From NCBI RefSeq assembly GCF_030272615.1, contig NC_081412.1, positions 18,081,932 to 18,145,931 on the forward strand: a DNA stretch of 64,000 nt. Reading direction: 5' to 3'. How positions within the stretch are numbered: position 1 is the stretch's first letter; every line of letters starts with the position of its first letter. The position numbers and the translations under genes were made by a program. This document shows positions 1 to 10,712 of this stretch, piece after piece. The notes beneath the pieces are model-generated. The model ran no database searches. It was not told the origin of the DNA and saw nothing but the letters and a program-made list of their open reading frames with translations. Source of the DNA: Cryptomeria japonica. Its lineage: Eukaryota > Streptophyta > Pinopsida > Cupressales > Cupressaceae.

Positions 1-1030
1 TCAAATTTTGCCTCCAAGTTCAGGTTCACCTGATTTCAGAAAAAGAAAAAGTGTCCACTTATACCCCCCTTTTTTACCACCATCTTTGTGCACTTACCCA
101 TTATATTATATAATTCACATTCGAAAAGTTAAAATAAAAATGAACTATAATTGAATTATTCTTGTTTACCTCATCTCCACGTTTTCTCTTCAGCTTTGCA
201 GGACTCTTGATGTATGTCTTCGGTAGAGGAGGTATGTTTTCAATATTTTCATACACAACCTACATATGTTCACAAACATGACATTGATACAAGTTAGAAT
301 ATAACTGTCACTGATAATAAAAAATTATATCTACTAAACACAAAATAAAATAAACACAGATGTACTCGAGGCATCTCTTCTTCTTCATCTTCAGGTATAC
401 TGGGTGTAGTCAACAAGGATGTGAAGCCAAGAAATCTCTGTACATATACACAACAAGTATATCAAACTATCAATCTATGTCTAGATGTGTATAATCACTA
501 TAAGTTATTTAAACTATTCATTCAATCATATTTGCATTCAATTACCTTTCTCTTGTCTCCAACTACACTACCAGATCCTAAATCACACAACCCCACACTT
601 GTGCTGCTTGTACCCTACAAGAGTAAAATAAGATATACATGCAAGTTACTACATAATCTAATTAATACCAATATAAATGATGAGAATGTATGTACAATAA
701 AATACAAACGAATAGGTGCAATAATATATGTACCATCAAGCTAGCGAGACAATATGGTTACCTGGAAGGGTGAGGAGGATCTCCTTAATGATGCCAGATC
801 GATCATTTTCATGATTCAATATAACTGTACTCCAAATATTATAAATCGATAAAATAATGATTAATAATATAACTTGGAGGGATATTTCCACTTATCATGG
901 TGTTAGTACCATTAATGAAAAGATGAATGCCACCTTTTCCCACGTTTTCTGGGTATTTGGGGTCACTTCGAGAAAGGTTTTTCTTGTAACTTTCTGTAAC
1001 TCTCTATTTTCTGTTTTGAGCTGTGAAACC
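1..1030. other. AT-rich flank, no gene recognised
   Basis: This stretch is AT-rich and has no ORF that resembles a known protein. The longest open frame (421-744) is low-complexity and shows no family motif. No LTR end, TSD or RNA gene was found. It may be the far end of the repeat unit that carries the ORF remnant starting near 1031. Confidence 0.5.
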
Positions 1031-2724
1031 ATGGGAGGTAACAGGCATCACTATGAGCCTAGTAACTATAAGGAGTGGAAAAAAAGGAGGATATTTGGAG
1101 CATCTTGTAGCAGGTCGGGTTTACGAAGTATATGGAGAGACTCCATGGGAGGGATGCCAAAATCACTAATTTCTTCTGCAAAAATTGGAGGAAGGGAACC
1201 CTGAATATGGGAGATCAAACTATCTCCATTTATGAAGACTTCATTGCTCAGGTGATGGGTCTCTATGGGGAAGGAAGCAATTTCTACATGGACAGAAAAC
1301 TTAGAGCGATACCCTGAAATGACAAAGGAGAAGAAGTGCCTGGTTAAGTTAAGTAAGACCTACTATCCTCCTAGGGCATTTGTTAAGCCTTGGAGGGAGG
1401 TTTTGTTTGCTATCACGCATTACATTACCCTAGATGGTAGATTCACCAAAGTGTATGGCTGTCATTTCATGTTGCTCAACCATTTCAGGTATGATGAAAA
1501 AGTTAACATACCCTATTTCTTGATTTGTTCTATGAATGCGACTATTAAAGCCCATAGAGAGAACCCTAAGGGCGATGCAACCATGGACCAAGGCCTCATG
1601 GTCTTAATCTATGACCATTTAAAAGCTCACCAAATTTCCCGCCCCCAACATTCTATTTCAGACTTTGAGGAGGAAGAGTCTGATTCTGATTTTTCTATGG
1701 GTGATGAGACTGGAAGTGACTCGAAAAGTGAATCTGAGGAGAGTCTGGAAGACTCTGAAGCTTAACTTGGTAAGAAAAGAAAGAAGGTTAGCTTAAAGGC
1801 GTCATCCTTTAAGGATAGGAAAAAAAGTAAGGAGATGGTCTATCAAGTTCCCTCCTCCTCCTCCTCGGAGGTTTCTGAGGACTCTGAGAAGGAATCCCAG
1901 TCCCCTTGGAAAAAGAAAACTAAAACCATGCAGAAAAGGAAAAAATAGAATAGGTAGGATAATTTGGAGGATAAAGAGCATAGAAAGTATCCTGATGTTG
2001 ATCAAAAAGTGGAGGAGGAGACTATAGGGGAAGGTTTCAATCAGAGGGTAGGAGGAATTGCTGAACATATCACTAGTGGAGATGATCCCACAAAAGAACA
2101 AGCCAATGTTGGTGAGGAAACCCCCCCTTCAAATCCTCCTACCAAGGGTTTGAAAGGGTTTTTGGATACCCTTGATTGGTTAATTAACAGTCACAAGAAA
2201 GTTGTGGAGGATAAAAAGAAGTTGAGCCACAGGGTTCAAATTCTGGAAATGATCAGTATTGGAGAAGGCAAATCTATGGCTGAATATGTTGAGGACTTGA
2301 GTAAAACTATTGCTAGAGCCAAAGAGATCAGAAATGCCTTCAATGCTAGGTTCGAGCATGTGGAGAAGGCTTGGAAGAGATAAAAACCAATGACAATGCA
2401 ATGGACCCGAGAATGGCGGAAACTGACAGGAAATTCAACAAAATTGAAAACTGCCTCAAAAGCATTATTGATCAAAGCCTTAACATTTTGAAAGCCTCGG
2501 CAACCAACACCAAAATACTTATTAGCAAGCTGGAGAACAATAAGGATTCCTTGGAGCTGGAACCTGACAAAGAAGGTATGGGAGAGGTGCAATGACCCAG
2601 AACAAGGACTAGAGGCAAGAAAAAGGAGACAAAGACTAATAAGGAGATTGAAGAACTCAAAGATGCGTCGACAAAATATGACCTGCCAGTTTCTAAGGTG
2701 GTTGATCTAATTAAGTCCTTGTAG
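1031..2724 (+). pseudogene. Decayed ORF of a plant repeat-type family (globular N-terminus, acidic linker, coiled coil)
   Basis: A broken reading frame can be followed from an ATG at 1031 (MGGNRHHYEP) to a TAG at 2722-2724. Frameshifts lie near 1130, 1305 and 2370, and in-frame stops near 1763, 1946 and 2593. The N-terminal part (about 1150-1620) is globular, with the recognisable stretches ITNFFCKNW and THYITLDGRFTKVYG. A very acidic Ser/Glu/Asp stretch (about 1660-1765) and a Lys-rich stretch follow. The part from 2150 to 2590 has heptad-like Leu/Ile/Lys/Glu spacing and is probably coiled coil. It ends KVVDLIKSL. I know this kind of ORF only as a repeated plant family, possibly the first ORF of a retroelement, and cannot name a function. 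The breaks argue against an active gene. Confidence 0.45.
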
Positions 2725-2925
2725 TTGTTTGTTGTTTAGATCTTTTATCTGGTCTTTTCGCTTAGCTGTTCCTTTCTTTTGTTGTCCGTCTGGTACACAG
2801 GCCTTCTTGCCAGTCTTTTGCATGCTATTTTATTGCTAGTCTTGTTTCTTTATGCTGAACTTTCTTATGATCATATGTTAAAGGTTTCGGGTCCTTAAAA
2901 CCGTTTTTTCATATTAATCAGAATA
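2725..2925 (+). other. T-rich 3' tail after the decayed ORF
   Basis: This T- and C-rich non-coding stretch follows the stop codon. Near 2885 it has the phrase GGTTTCGGGTCCTTAAAACC followed by TTTTTT. It looks like a retroelement 3' untranslated region, possibly of a LINE, but no poly-A tail or TSD could be defined. Confidence 0.3.
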
Positions 2926-3034
2926 TTATATTATATAATATAATATATTATATTATATATTATTATATTATATAATACATATTATGTAATAATATAATAA
3001 TATATTATATAATATGTAATATATAATATATTAT
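2926..3034. repeat. TA-rich low-complexity tract, target of gypsy F
   Basis: About 100 bp consist almost only of A and T in ATTATA / TATAAT-type units. It continues on the far side of gypsy F (14221-14270), so the element inserted into this tract. The last five bases, ATTAT (3030-3034), are repeated directly after the right LTR (14221-14225) as the TSD. Confidence 0.85.
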
Positions 3035-4175
3035 TGTCATGCATGTGAAGTGTAATACCTACAGCTGCAACACAAACACTCAATAGATCATTACAAGTAT
3101 GGTTCGAAAATAAGAAGCAAATAAAAGATGAACCATGAGAAAGTGACCTATCGCCTCCTAAGAGATGCGAGTATGGATTTGCTCTCAGATCTGGATAAGC
3201 AATCCCAATGACTTGACTACAACTAGATGGAGGATTTGAAATGATAATTATATGCAAGCTAGATGAGATTGATTATGCTAGATTGATCCAAGAGACTAAT
3301 TAAGCTAATGATATGCATGATTAAGCTGTGATGATGATGCAATTAAGCTAGAAAAGAGATTGATTAAGCTACATGATTCAACAATTATGCTAGAAAATGA
3401 TCAAATTAAGCTAATGCAATTGCCTATAACAATGCTCGAATGATATGCCTATAGTAACAATGCATAAATTGATAATGCGATGGGATCCTTTGTACTCCAA
3501 AATGGGGGATATTTATAGGATTTCCAAGGCTAGGGGTGAGGTGGTAGGAATCAATAGTCAAGATTGAGTTTGAAGATATCAAGGGTGAAATTGGAGGAGG
3601 TTGGAGGAAGGGACACTTGTCATCTCTATGGTGACAAGTGTCAAGGAGCCTTGCTCATGAGAGGGCAAGTGTCCAAGAGAGGAGACATGTGGCCAAAGTG
3701 CCATGTGTCTCAAGGGAAGAATATCCACACCATAGGAGGTTAGGATAAGGAGGTTAGAATGTGCAAGATAGGATAGGGTTAGGCAAACCCAAGGTTAGGT
3801 GGAATGGGTTAGGTTAGAGGGATGGTTAGGTTAGGTGGTTAGAAGTTAAGAGGCATGTGGGTAATTTGAATTTAAAAATTATAATAATAAGAAAAGACTA
3901 ATTAATTTTCAACAACTCATAAATTGATATGTTTTAATTAATTAGAGGATTAGAAGAATTGATTAAAATGGGGGAGAGGATTAATTAATTTGAATTAATT
4001 AATCAAAGAGGACTATTGAAATGAACCTATTAAATAAATCCTTAGCTTTATTAATAAGTAGATGAAACGGATAATTTAATCAAATTGCTAATGAATTCAA
4101 TAAATTAGGAAGGGGGATTAATTAAATAATCTCTTATTTAAGTAATTATCTTCAAACCATTTTTAGGTGTATACA
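3035..4175 (-). repeat. Left LTR of gypsy F (3' LTR in element orientation)
   Basis: The LTR is 1141 bp, starts TGTCATGC and ends GTGTATACA on the plus strand. It aligns end to end with 13068-14220, with scattered substitutions and short indels. It contains the inverted element GATTAATTAATTTGAATTAA near 3982 and a TATA-like box on the minus strand (plus-strand ATATTTATAG at 3509-3518). Confidence 0.92.
3509..3518 (-). promoter_or_regulatory. TATA-like box in gypsy F LTR (left copy)
   Basis: Read on the minus strand this is CTATAAATAT, inside a C-rich context just upstream of CCCCCATTTTGG. The same box lies in the right LTR at 13542-13551, so it is conserved in both copies. It is a plausible core promoter; no transcription start can be seen. 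Confidence 0.5.
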
Positions 4176-4192
4176 TTTTGCCCCTCTTTGAA
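4176..4192 (-). other. Polypurine tract of gypsy F
   Basis: On the minus strand the sequence CAAAGAGGGGCAAAA lies directly before the LTR start TGTATACAC. This is the expected place and composition for plus-strand DNA priming in reverse transcription. Confidence 0.75.
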
Positions 4193-5760
4193 GCGAGGTG
4201 TGATGACACGTTGATTCAAAGAATAATCTCATTTTGATGATGATATTGGTTCGATAGGATGCCCCAGACATTGATTGATAAATTGCGATACGATGATGCC
4301 CCCTCGGGAGATCAATTGAGATAATTAATTTTTAGAGTGTGAATTTTTGCGAAATTGATATCTCGATTAGATATGATTTGATTTCTGCAATTGTGGTTGA
4401 TGAAAGTGTGATTTCTACAATCACGATGATGTGGTTCTTGATTATTGATAAAACTTGATTGATTAGATTGATAAGATCGAGATTCAGTCTGGTTCCAAGA
4501 ATGACACCTCCTGTACAAGACAAAGATGATCAAAGCATCTAGTTTCAGGAACGATATATCTTGTATAAGACTTGATCAGAATGTCTGGTTCCAGGAAAGA
4601 TACATCCTATATAAGACATGATAGAATTGATTTAGATGTGATCGATTGATATAATTGATAAGGTTGATTGAGTAAAGAACTAACAGATTTGTTGATATCA
4701 AGTTGCGGGAAGATTCAGATATGCTGATGTTGGTTCTATTGAGGAGGTAACATAAATTTTACGTTGGGTCGACAATATCTAGAAAGAGATGAATCATCAG
4801 TCTGATTGTGTATACACTTATGATGATACCTTGATGATTCCTGCGATAGATTTGACCTTGGATAAGATGAGCTTGCGGGATCCAATGCAAGAATGAAATG
4901 CAAGCTAAATGAAAATGAAAATGCAAAGCTATGGTTGGACCAGTCATTGGGTTATTGTGTTTTGTCATCATTGAGCTTTTTAAAATGTGAGAAGTGAGTG
5001 CAAACATCGATGGTATAATTAAACCATGATGACCTAAGCACTACTTTCTTGGATTTTGATATTGCAAGTTATCACAAGCATCGAGGTATAATTGAACCAA
5101 GATGACCTGAGTGTTGCTTGCATAAAATAGACAGTATTAACCATTTCAATACGCAAATCAGAAATGTCTTCGATGATACTCTGATGATCAAGTCCTTAGA
5201 CAAATTTGCACATATTAATGATTAATTTATAGACAGTAGACAAGCAAAATATCATGTTCCTTCCTTGTTCCTCTAGTCAGAGACATCCTGGAGTCACTCA
5301 GAAATCATGATAGCGAAAATCAAGATAGAAAAGCTGAACAATCTTGTTAAAGTCATTATCCAAAAGATACCATCCATTGAAAAGTGTGTGATGTGCTTAG
5401 ACTGACATGTGATAGTTTGATGGTTGAAAATTTGATCTTGTGTTCAATGTTGGATGTGTCTCAGTTTTCTCTTGATAAGAGTTGCCTGACTATTGTTCTT
5501 CCTGTTTGATTAAGCTCAAAACGAGGAAAATTTTTGCCCCCAGCTAGGTGCAGGATTTTGCCCCAAGCCTAGAAACAAATTCATTATGATATACCCAATG
5601 ACCCAAACCATGGTGAGAAGCCACCTGGGATTCTTGCATATGTACAAAGGCTTTATTATGGATATGAACAGTGTTGATGGAAAATGAATGCAAGCAGAAG
5701 GATGCATGAACTAATAGATGGAAGAGCTAGCTGACAAATAGCGCCTGTTTGCCAGGTCTT
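4193..5760 (-). other. 3' non-coding region of gypsy F with short tandem repeats
   Basis: Between integrase and the 3' LTR there are about 1.5 kb without a supported ORF. It holds imperfect tandem copies at 4490-4625 (three units built on GGTTCCAGGAA..GATA..TCCT..ATAAGAC) and a repeated segment with GGTATAATTGAACCA..ATGACCT at about 5008-5035 and 5083-5115. The stretch near 5720-5760 (GCCTGTTTGCCAGGTCTTCACC) matches the reverse complement of the region just after integrase in gypsy C (about 47890-47915), which supports relatedness of the two elements. Confidence 0.6.
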
Positions 5761-5774
5761 CACCAACTATTTTT

Positions 5775-5897
5775 ATTGCACTTTTTCTCATATTTGATTT
5801 TATTTATTTTTCACTATTTTTGGATTTTTCTGCTTTTTCACTGTTTTTGGATTTTTCTGCTTTTTCAGAGTTTTTGGATTTTTCTTCTTTTTCAGAC
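5775..5897. repeat. Imperfect tandem repeat, about 30-bp unit
   Basis: Three to four T-rich units repeat the pattern TTTTTGGATTTTTCTGCTTT with small changes. It lies just downstream of the gypsy F integrase end. The related gypsy C has a similar A-rich low-complexity stretch at about 48170-48240. Confidence 0.75.
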
Positions 5898-5989
5898 ATA
5901 AAACTTCTTTAGATGTGTGCTATTGATGGGTTCCTCGAGCTGATACCCGTCCTGTGATAATAGCTGATATGCTCCTGACCCAAATACTG

Positions 5990-6995
5990 GTGTGACCACA
6001 AACAAACCTAACCGGTTTGGTTCAAACTTTTCTTTCTTTTCTTGATCTAACTGGTTTCGTGGATTCTCCTTTAGTACTAGTTCCCCAACTTGAAAGACTC
6101 TTGGTTTGACCTTGTGATTATAACTTCAGCACATTCTATGTTGATATACCTTTAAATGATCAAAGGCATTTTGTTTTCGTTCATGGATCAATTCTAACTC
6201 CTACAATCTAGATACTCATTGTTCTTCATCTAGGATAAGACCTTTTAATGATACTCGTAGAGAAGGTATCTCTACTTCTATTGGTAGTATTCCTTCTAAT
6301 CCATAGATAAGAGAGAAAGGTGTGGCACCTGTTGGTGTGCATATACTGGTACGATAGGCCCATAGAGCATGGTTCAATTGAATATGCCAATCTCTTCCAA
6401 CATCATTCACGGTCTTTTTGAGGATTTTCAGAATGGTTTTGTTTGATGCCTCTACTTGCCCATTCCCTTGTGGATAGTATGGTGTTGAAAATCTATGTTG
6501 GATCTTGAATTTCTCACATAGTTCTTGGACATCCTGATTCTTGAATGGTCGCCCATTATCAGTGATAATGGTCATGGGTATTCCATACTGACACATGATG
6601 TAGTTCAAGATAAATGCAACAATTTGTTTTCCTATGATATTGATGAGAGGTACTGCCTCAATCCATTTTGTGAAATATTTTGTAGCTACAAGGATGAATT
6701 TGTGACCATTGGATGAAGAAGGATTTATCTTTCCTACTAGATCAAGACCCCATTAGCAGAAAGGCCAAGATGTTGCCAAAGCATGAAGTTCTTGTGCTAG
6801 TGCATGAACCAAATTTCCATGGATCTGACATTGTTTGCATGTTCTAGCTATCTGAAAAGAATCTCATTCCATAGTTGGCCAATAATAGCCCAAGCTTATA
6901 TTTTTTTGAAAGGGTAAGACCACTTGAATGAGTGCTACAAATGTCGTTATAAAATTCATTTACGGCCTTCTCGAATTCATCTTGTTTGAGACATC
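5990..6995 (-). pseudogene. Gypsy F integrase remnant
   Basis: The minus-strand frame gives an HHCC-type entry with CKQC near 6840, then GLDLVGKI (about 6750) and TDNGRPFKNQD near 6540 (second catalytic Asp). Next comes a segment reading STPYYPQGNGQVEASNKT (about 6440-6490), whose Glu would be the third catalytic residue. The longest open piece is 6216-6608 (130 codons). Downstream pieces read KPRVFQVGELVLKENPRN and GSGAYQL, typical of the C-terminal region of Ty3 integrases. Stops interrupt the frame before and after the core. The protein would insert element DNA into the chromosome; this copy is broken. Confidence 0.88.
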
Positions 6996-7017
6996 TTAAA
7001 AGAGTATCGTCCATATC

Positions 7018-7749
7018 TCATTTAAAAAGGGTATCCATGATGAGAGTATAATGGGAAGATTGGCAGATGAAATTTCTCTTTTGGTTTTTTGACAAGTTCG
7101 GAGGGAGGGTGTTATCATTCAGGTATGTATAAATTTGGCCATAGTGGGAGGAATTATGTCCAACAAGGTGACAAATAATTTGGGAATCAGGACAATCATG
7201 AGCAGGGTAAAACAACTCTTCCACCAGGAATTCATAACGCTCTTGATTTTCCTATGTCTGAAGGAGAGAAGAAAGTGTTGCCATGGCATCTGCTTCTTTG
7301 TTGTCATTCTTTGGAATTTGTTAAAAAGTTATTTCTACAAAGTATTTCTTGATATCATCAACCATCTTTTTATAAGGCATCAACTTTTCATCCTTTGTTT
7401 GATAATCATCATTGATTGGATTGATGACGAGCTAAGAGTCTCAAAAGACTTGAAGTTGTGTAATGTTCCATTCTATAGCCATTTTGATACCTGTAACCAA
7501 AGCTTCATATTCTACTATATTTTTGGTGCATGGAAAGCTTAATTTCTATGTTTTTAGAATTGTATGACCTTGTGGTGTGATGAATAGGATACCTGCTCCT
7601 GATCCATGTTGTGTTCCATTATTGATGTCTGCTCCTAGACTGATATTTAGGTGATGTATTATAAGATACAGATCCAACCCTGGAATGTCTACATATGACC
7701 AGGTAAAATTGATTTGCCATCTTTTGAAGGGTTCAAAATATTGCTGCAC
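7018..7749 (-). pseudogene. Gypsy F RNase H region with RT deleted
   Basis: The piece 7546-7749 begins with the segment that precedes RT in gypsy C (FKRWQINFTWSYVDIPGLDL, then HHLNISLGA). It jumps directly to the archaeal-type RNase H start (NGTQHGSGAGILFITPQGH). In gypsy C these two points are about 1.4 kb apart (about 44630 and 46015) and enclose RT and the first RNase H. The rest of the RNase H and the linker to integrase run on in broken frames down to 7018 (EELFYPAHDCPDSQIICHLV, matching EKLWIPTHDIPESEMICHLV in gypsy C). No RT motif is present in gypsy F. Confidence 0.85.
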
Positions 7750-7903
7750 TTCATATTCTAATAGAGAGATTGTTGGATGTAGATCAATTGTGCCAATGAG
7801 AACTGCCTCTGTTGGTTCTATTAGGATAAATGACCTCTCTTGATAAAATTAAGGTAAGGTGTCAAATCTCCCATCTTCCGGCACCTCGAGGAGGTTTTCG
7901 CCA

Positions 7904-9429
7904 TTAGATGCGTCCTTTCTTTTTACTTTTTCTAGGTCTAGTATTGCCAATAAATGGGTTTTCTGCAGTAGACCTAATATTATTTTCTTTATTTTCACTT
8001 TTGCGACTAGGAGATTTGGCACCCACTTGACTCAAAGATACATTAGCAAAATACCTAGTGAAAGTTGTTGTGGGTTTTATTTCATTAAGATATAAGGATA
8101 TGGCATGGTCATTAGGAAAGGTATCAATGGTGGCATGTCTTTCATTTTCCCAGTCCATAGGTTCAGGAGGGATTAAGCATAAAGGATCCTCATGTTGAAT
8201 TATGTCAAAGATATTAGGGGTCAGAGATTTCAATATGTATTTCCATGTCTAGAACAACACTCTCGTCAGAATGACCTCTTGCAAGTAGCTCCTGATCATT
8301 CTCGATTAAGTCCAAGTCAACCGAATGTGATTCTAATTCAAGTGGGCTAGTTCCTAATGTTTGTCCTACATACGTGTGAACTATATCAACACCTACATCT
8401 TCTTCTTCCCTTTCAATTTCAAGTTTCTCTTGTTTGTTTTTCCATGATAGCAAATATTCTCCATTCCCTCGATCTCTTAGATGAATTTGTTTTTCCATGC
8501 TTGACAAAATTGATGCAAATGATTGTTCCTTGGATTGCGTGCTTGAAGATGCTGCTTCTCTGTTATGTGGAACAATGACCTCTTGAGCTGGTTTTAGATT
8601 ACTGTAGCACTGCAATGGATTTGAGTCTACTGAGATCGTGATTTCCTGCCCATTGTTGGCAAACTTTAGGCACTGTTGATATGTTGGTGGAATATCTTGT
8701 ATGTCATGTATCCATGGTCTTCCCAAGAGTATGTTGTATGGTAAGTCCAAGTCTAGAACTTGGCATGTTGTCTCTTTCTACAAAGGTCCCACTCTGATGG
8801 GTAATATCACAATTCCTTTAGAGAAACACTCTTCTTCATCATATGCTTTTAATGTGATCCTTTTTCGAGGATCAACTACATCTTAAGAACCTAGAGCATG
8901 GACAAGACTCAATGAGAAAATGTTTAAGCTAGCTCCCCCATCTATTAGGACACATTTAACGAGCATTCTATGAATGACGACTTCCATTTGCAAGTGAGCA
9001 TTATGGGGATGTTGCAAGAAATCAATGCTTGGATATGAAGGAGATGAGTTTTGAATAGGATCCTCTGAAATAGGTTTGATGACCATTATGGATATCCCTT
9101 GGGGAACTTCATCTTTGGGTGTATTGTTTGGTGATGATGCTATGGAAGGTTCTTGCAAAATTTTAAGAGGTGTAGGAATAGATGCCTTTGGAAAGTCAAT
9201 TTGCTTATGGGGATGAGCCATTGCTAGACATAGGTGTGTGATTTTGATCTTCCTCCGCAAAATCCCTTAGGGATCTCTTTAAGAGTTGCATAAAAGAGCC
9301 ACCTTTCTTTGAATATGCATTTGAATCCTTGTGAGGTTTTGACATAGTTGGATTTTGATTTTGGACTTGTTTGATTTCTCTGATATGTTGGCTTGTTATG
9401 TCTTCTTGTATTTTTCTTTGGTATTCCAT
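7904..9429 (-). pseudogene. Gypsy F protease and gag C-terminal remnant
   Basis: The minus-strand piece 9205-9429 looks like a gag end (FMQLLKRSLRDFAEEDQN). The piece 8883-9260 holds the aspartic-protease start VLIDGGASLNIFSLSLVHAL, in which the catalytic motif reads D-G-G. The piece 8214-8750 continues with PYNILLGRPWIHDIQDIPPT, the conserved second half of such proteases, and aligns with gypsy C (NLFLGRPWIHAIQAVPSTYH). A spacer-like piece (7904-8233) leads towards the deleted RT. Stops and a frame change separate the pieces. Confidence 0.85.
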
Positions 9430-10712
9430 GTTGCTATGATCTTCAGCTATTTCAAATGTTTCAATTATTGTCTCTGTGCTCTAGTTAAAACGAGCATACA
9501 TGTGTGTTAGATATTATGCTAAGATTCAATTGTCTAAAAGTTGTTTCGATAAGTGATCAACTGTCAATATAAATGTGATAGAGTGATATGACATGAAAAG
9601 TTGATTCAAGTGTTTAAAAGTTTGCAAGTTTTTAGATCTTCAGTTTTGGAGTGCAATGATGATGATTTTGATAAAAACCAAGTCTAATAGGAACGATATA
9701 TCCCACGATGTGGGACAAGGTTGTCCTAACTAAACATTGTAGTTTCGTGATAGAGGATGATAGGTCTTGATGAGAAGCTATGTTTTGAGTGATCAGTTTA
9801 TCAAAGAGGGTGATAATGCACTTTGAGATGTTTAGATCTTGAACTTGTTAAAGGTGAATAATTAAAAATCTTGAGGTGTTTATTTCTAGAATCCGATTTG
9901 ACAGATGATAACTTGACCAAGCGAACCAAGGAGAAAATCTAAGCACAAAATGACAAATATCAGGTGTTTATGCTCACTGTAAATTGACCAAACAAATATG
10001 GCAGGTCTAAAAAGACATGCAAGAAGATAGCTCTGGACCGACAGAGATAGAAATTCGTACGACACCTTACACAATCCTGAATGATAATTTAGACAGGCTC
10101 ATATGACAAACCAAAAATCTCACACGACAAAAGACATAAACTCGTACGAGCTTTCTCACAGAACCAGATGAGAAAAGATGACACAAAATTCTTTGCTAAG
10201 ATGACTCGTACGACAATTCTCACTGGACCAGACGATAAAAGATAACGCAAAGTTTTCTACTAAGATGACTCGTATGACAATTCTCACTGGACCAGATGAT
10301 AAACTAGATGCTTAATATGACAAACTACCAAACTCGTACGACAGAGGACAGAACAAAGACAAAATTTTTGTTTGGACGGATTTTTTATAGAAGAAGTTTG
10401 ATGTTTTGTTTCTGTTTTCTAGTTTTAGATGTCTAATTTTTTTTTGTTTTAGGGATGAAGACACAAGAAATACATGATATGATAAGTGACCTCAAGCACA
10501 ACACAGTAAATCCTAAGGAAGTTGGTTGAGAGAGAAAACCTTTGCTTGCAAACTTAGGTACACACCCAATAGCTAATCAGAATACGACTGCTGAGTCTCA
10601 CGCAATGGAATCTCAATGCCATATTATCCAACTCCAAATGCTAATGGGCGCACGATATGACAAGTGTCTTGGGAGAGTTACTATCTCTCTTGCACAAAGA
10701 TTATCCCCCTTT
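9430..10712 (-). other. Gypsy F leader/gag region with no recognisable gag
   Basis: No retrotransposon gag domain could be found here on either strand, although a gag would be expected between leader and protease. The stretch contains the 64-bp tandem repeat at 10142-10341. The gag core therefore seems to be deleted or decayed beyond recognition. Confidence 0.55.
10142..10341. repeat. 64-bp tandem repeat marked by TCGTACGA
   Basis: The palindrome TCGTACGA (one copy TCGTATGA) occurs at 10142, 10206, 10270 and 10334, exactly 64 bp apart. The units between share the text ATTCTCACTGGACCAGA and AAGATGAC. A further copy at 10055 is out of register (87 bp before). Related words recur near 12895-12945. 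The array lies in the untranslated leader of gypsy F. Confidence 0.85.

Noticed and set aside
421-744. 107-codon plus-strand ORF
   Set aside because: Low-complexity, AT-driven composition and no recognisable motif. It lies in DNA where ORFs of this size occur by chance.
10142-10341. Could the 64-bp array be a CRISPR array?
   Set aside because: Units drift along their whole length, there are no unique spacers, it is in a plant retrotransposon leader, and no cas-like gene exists.
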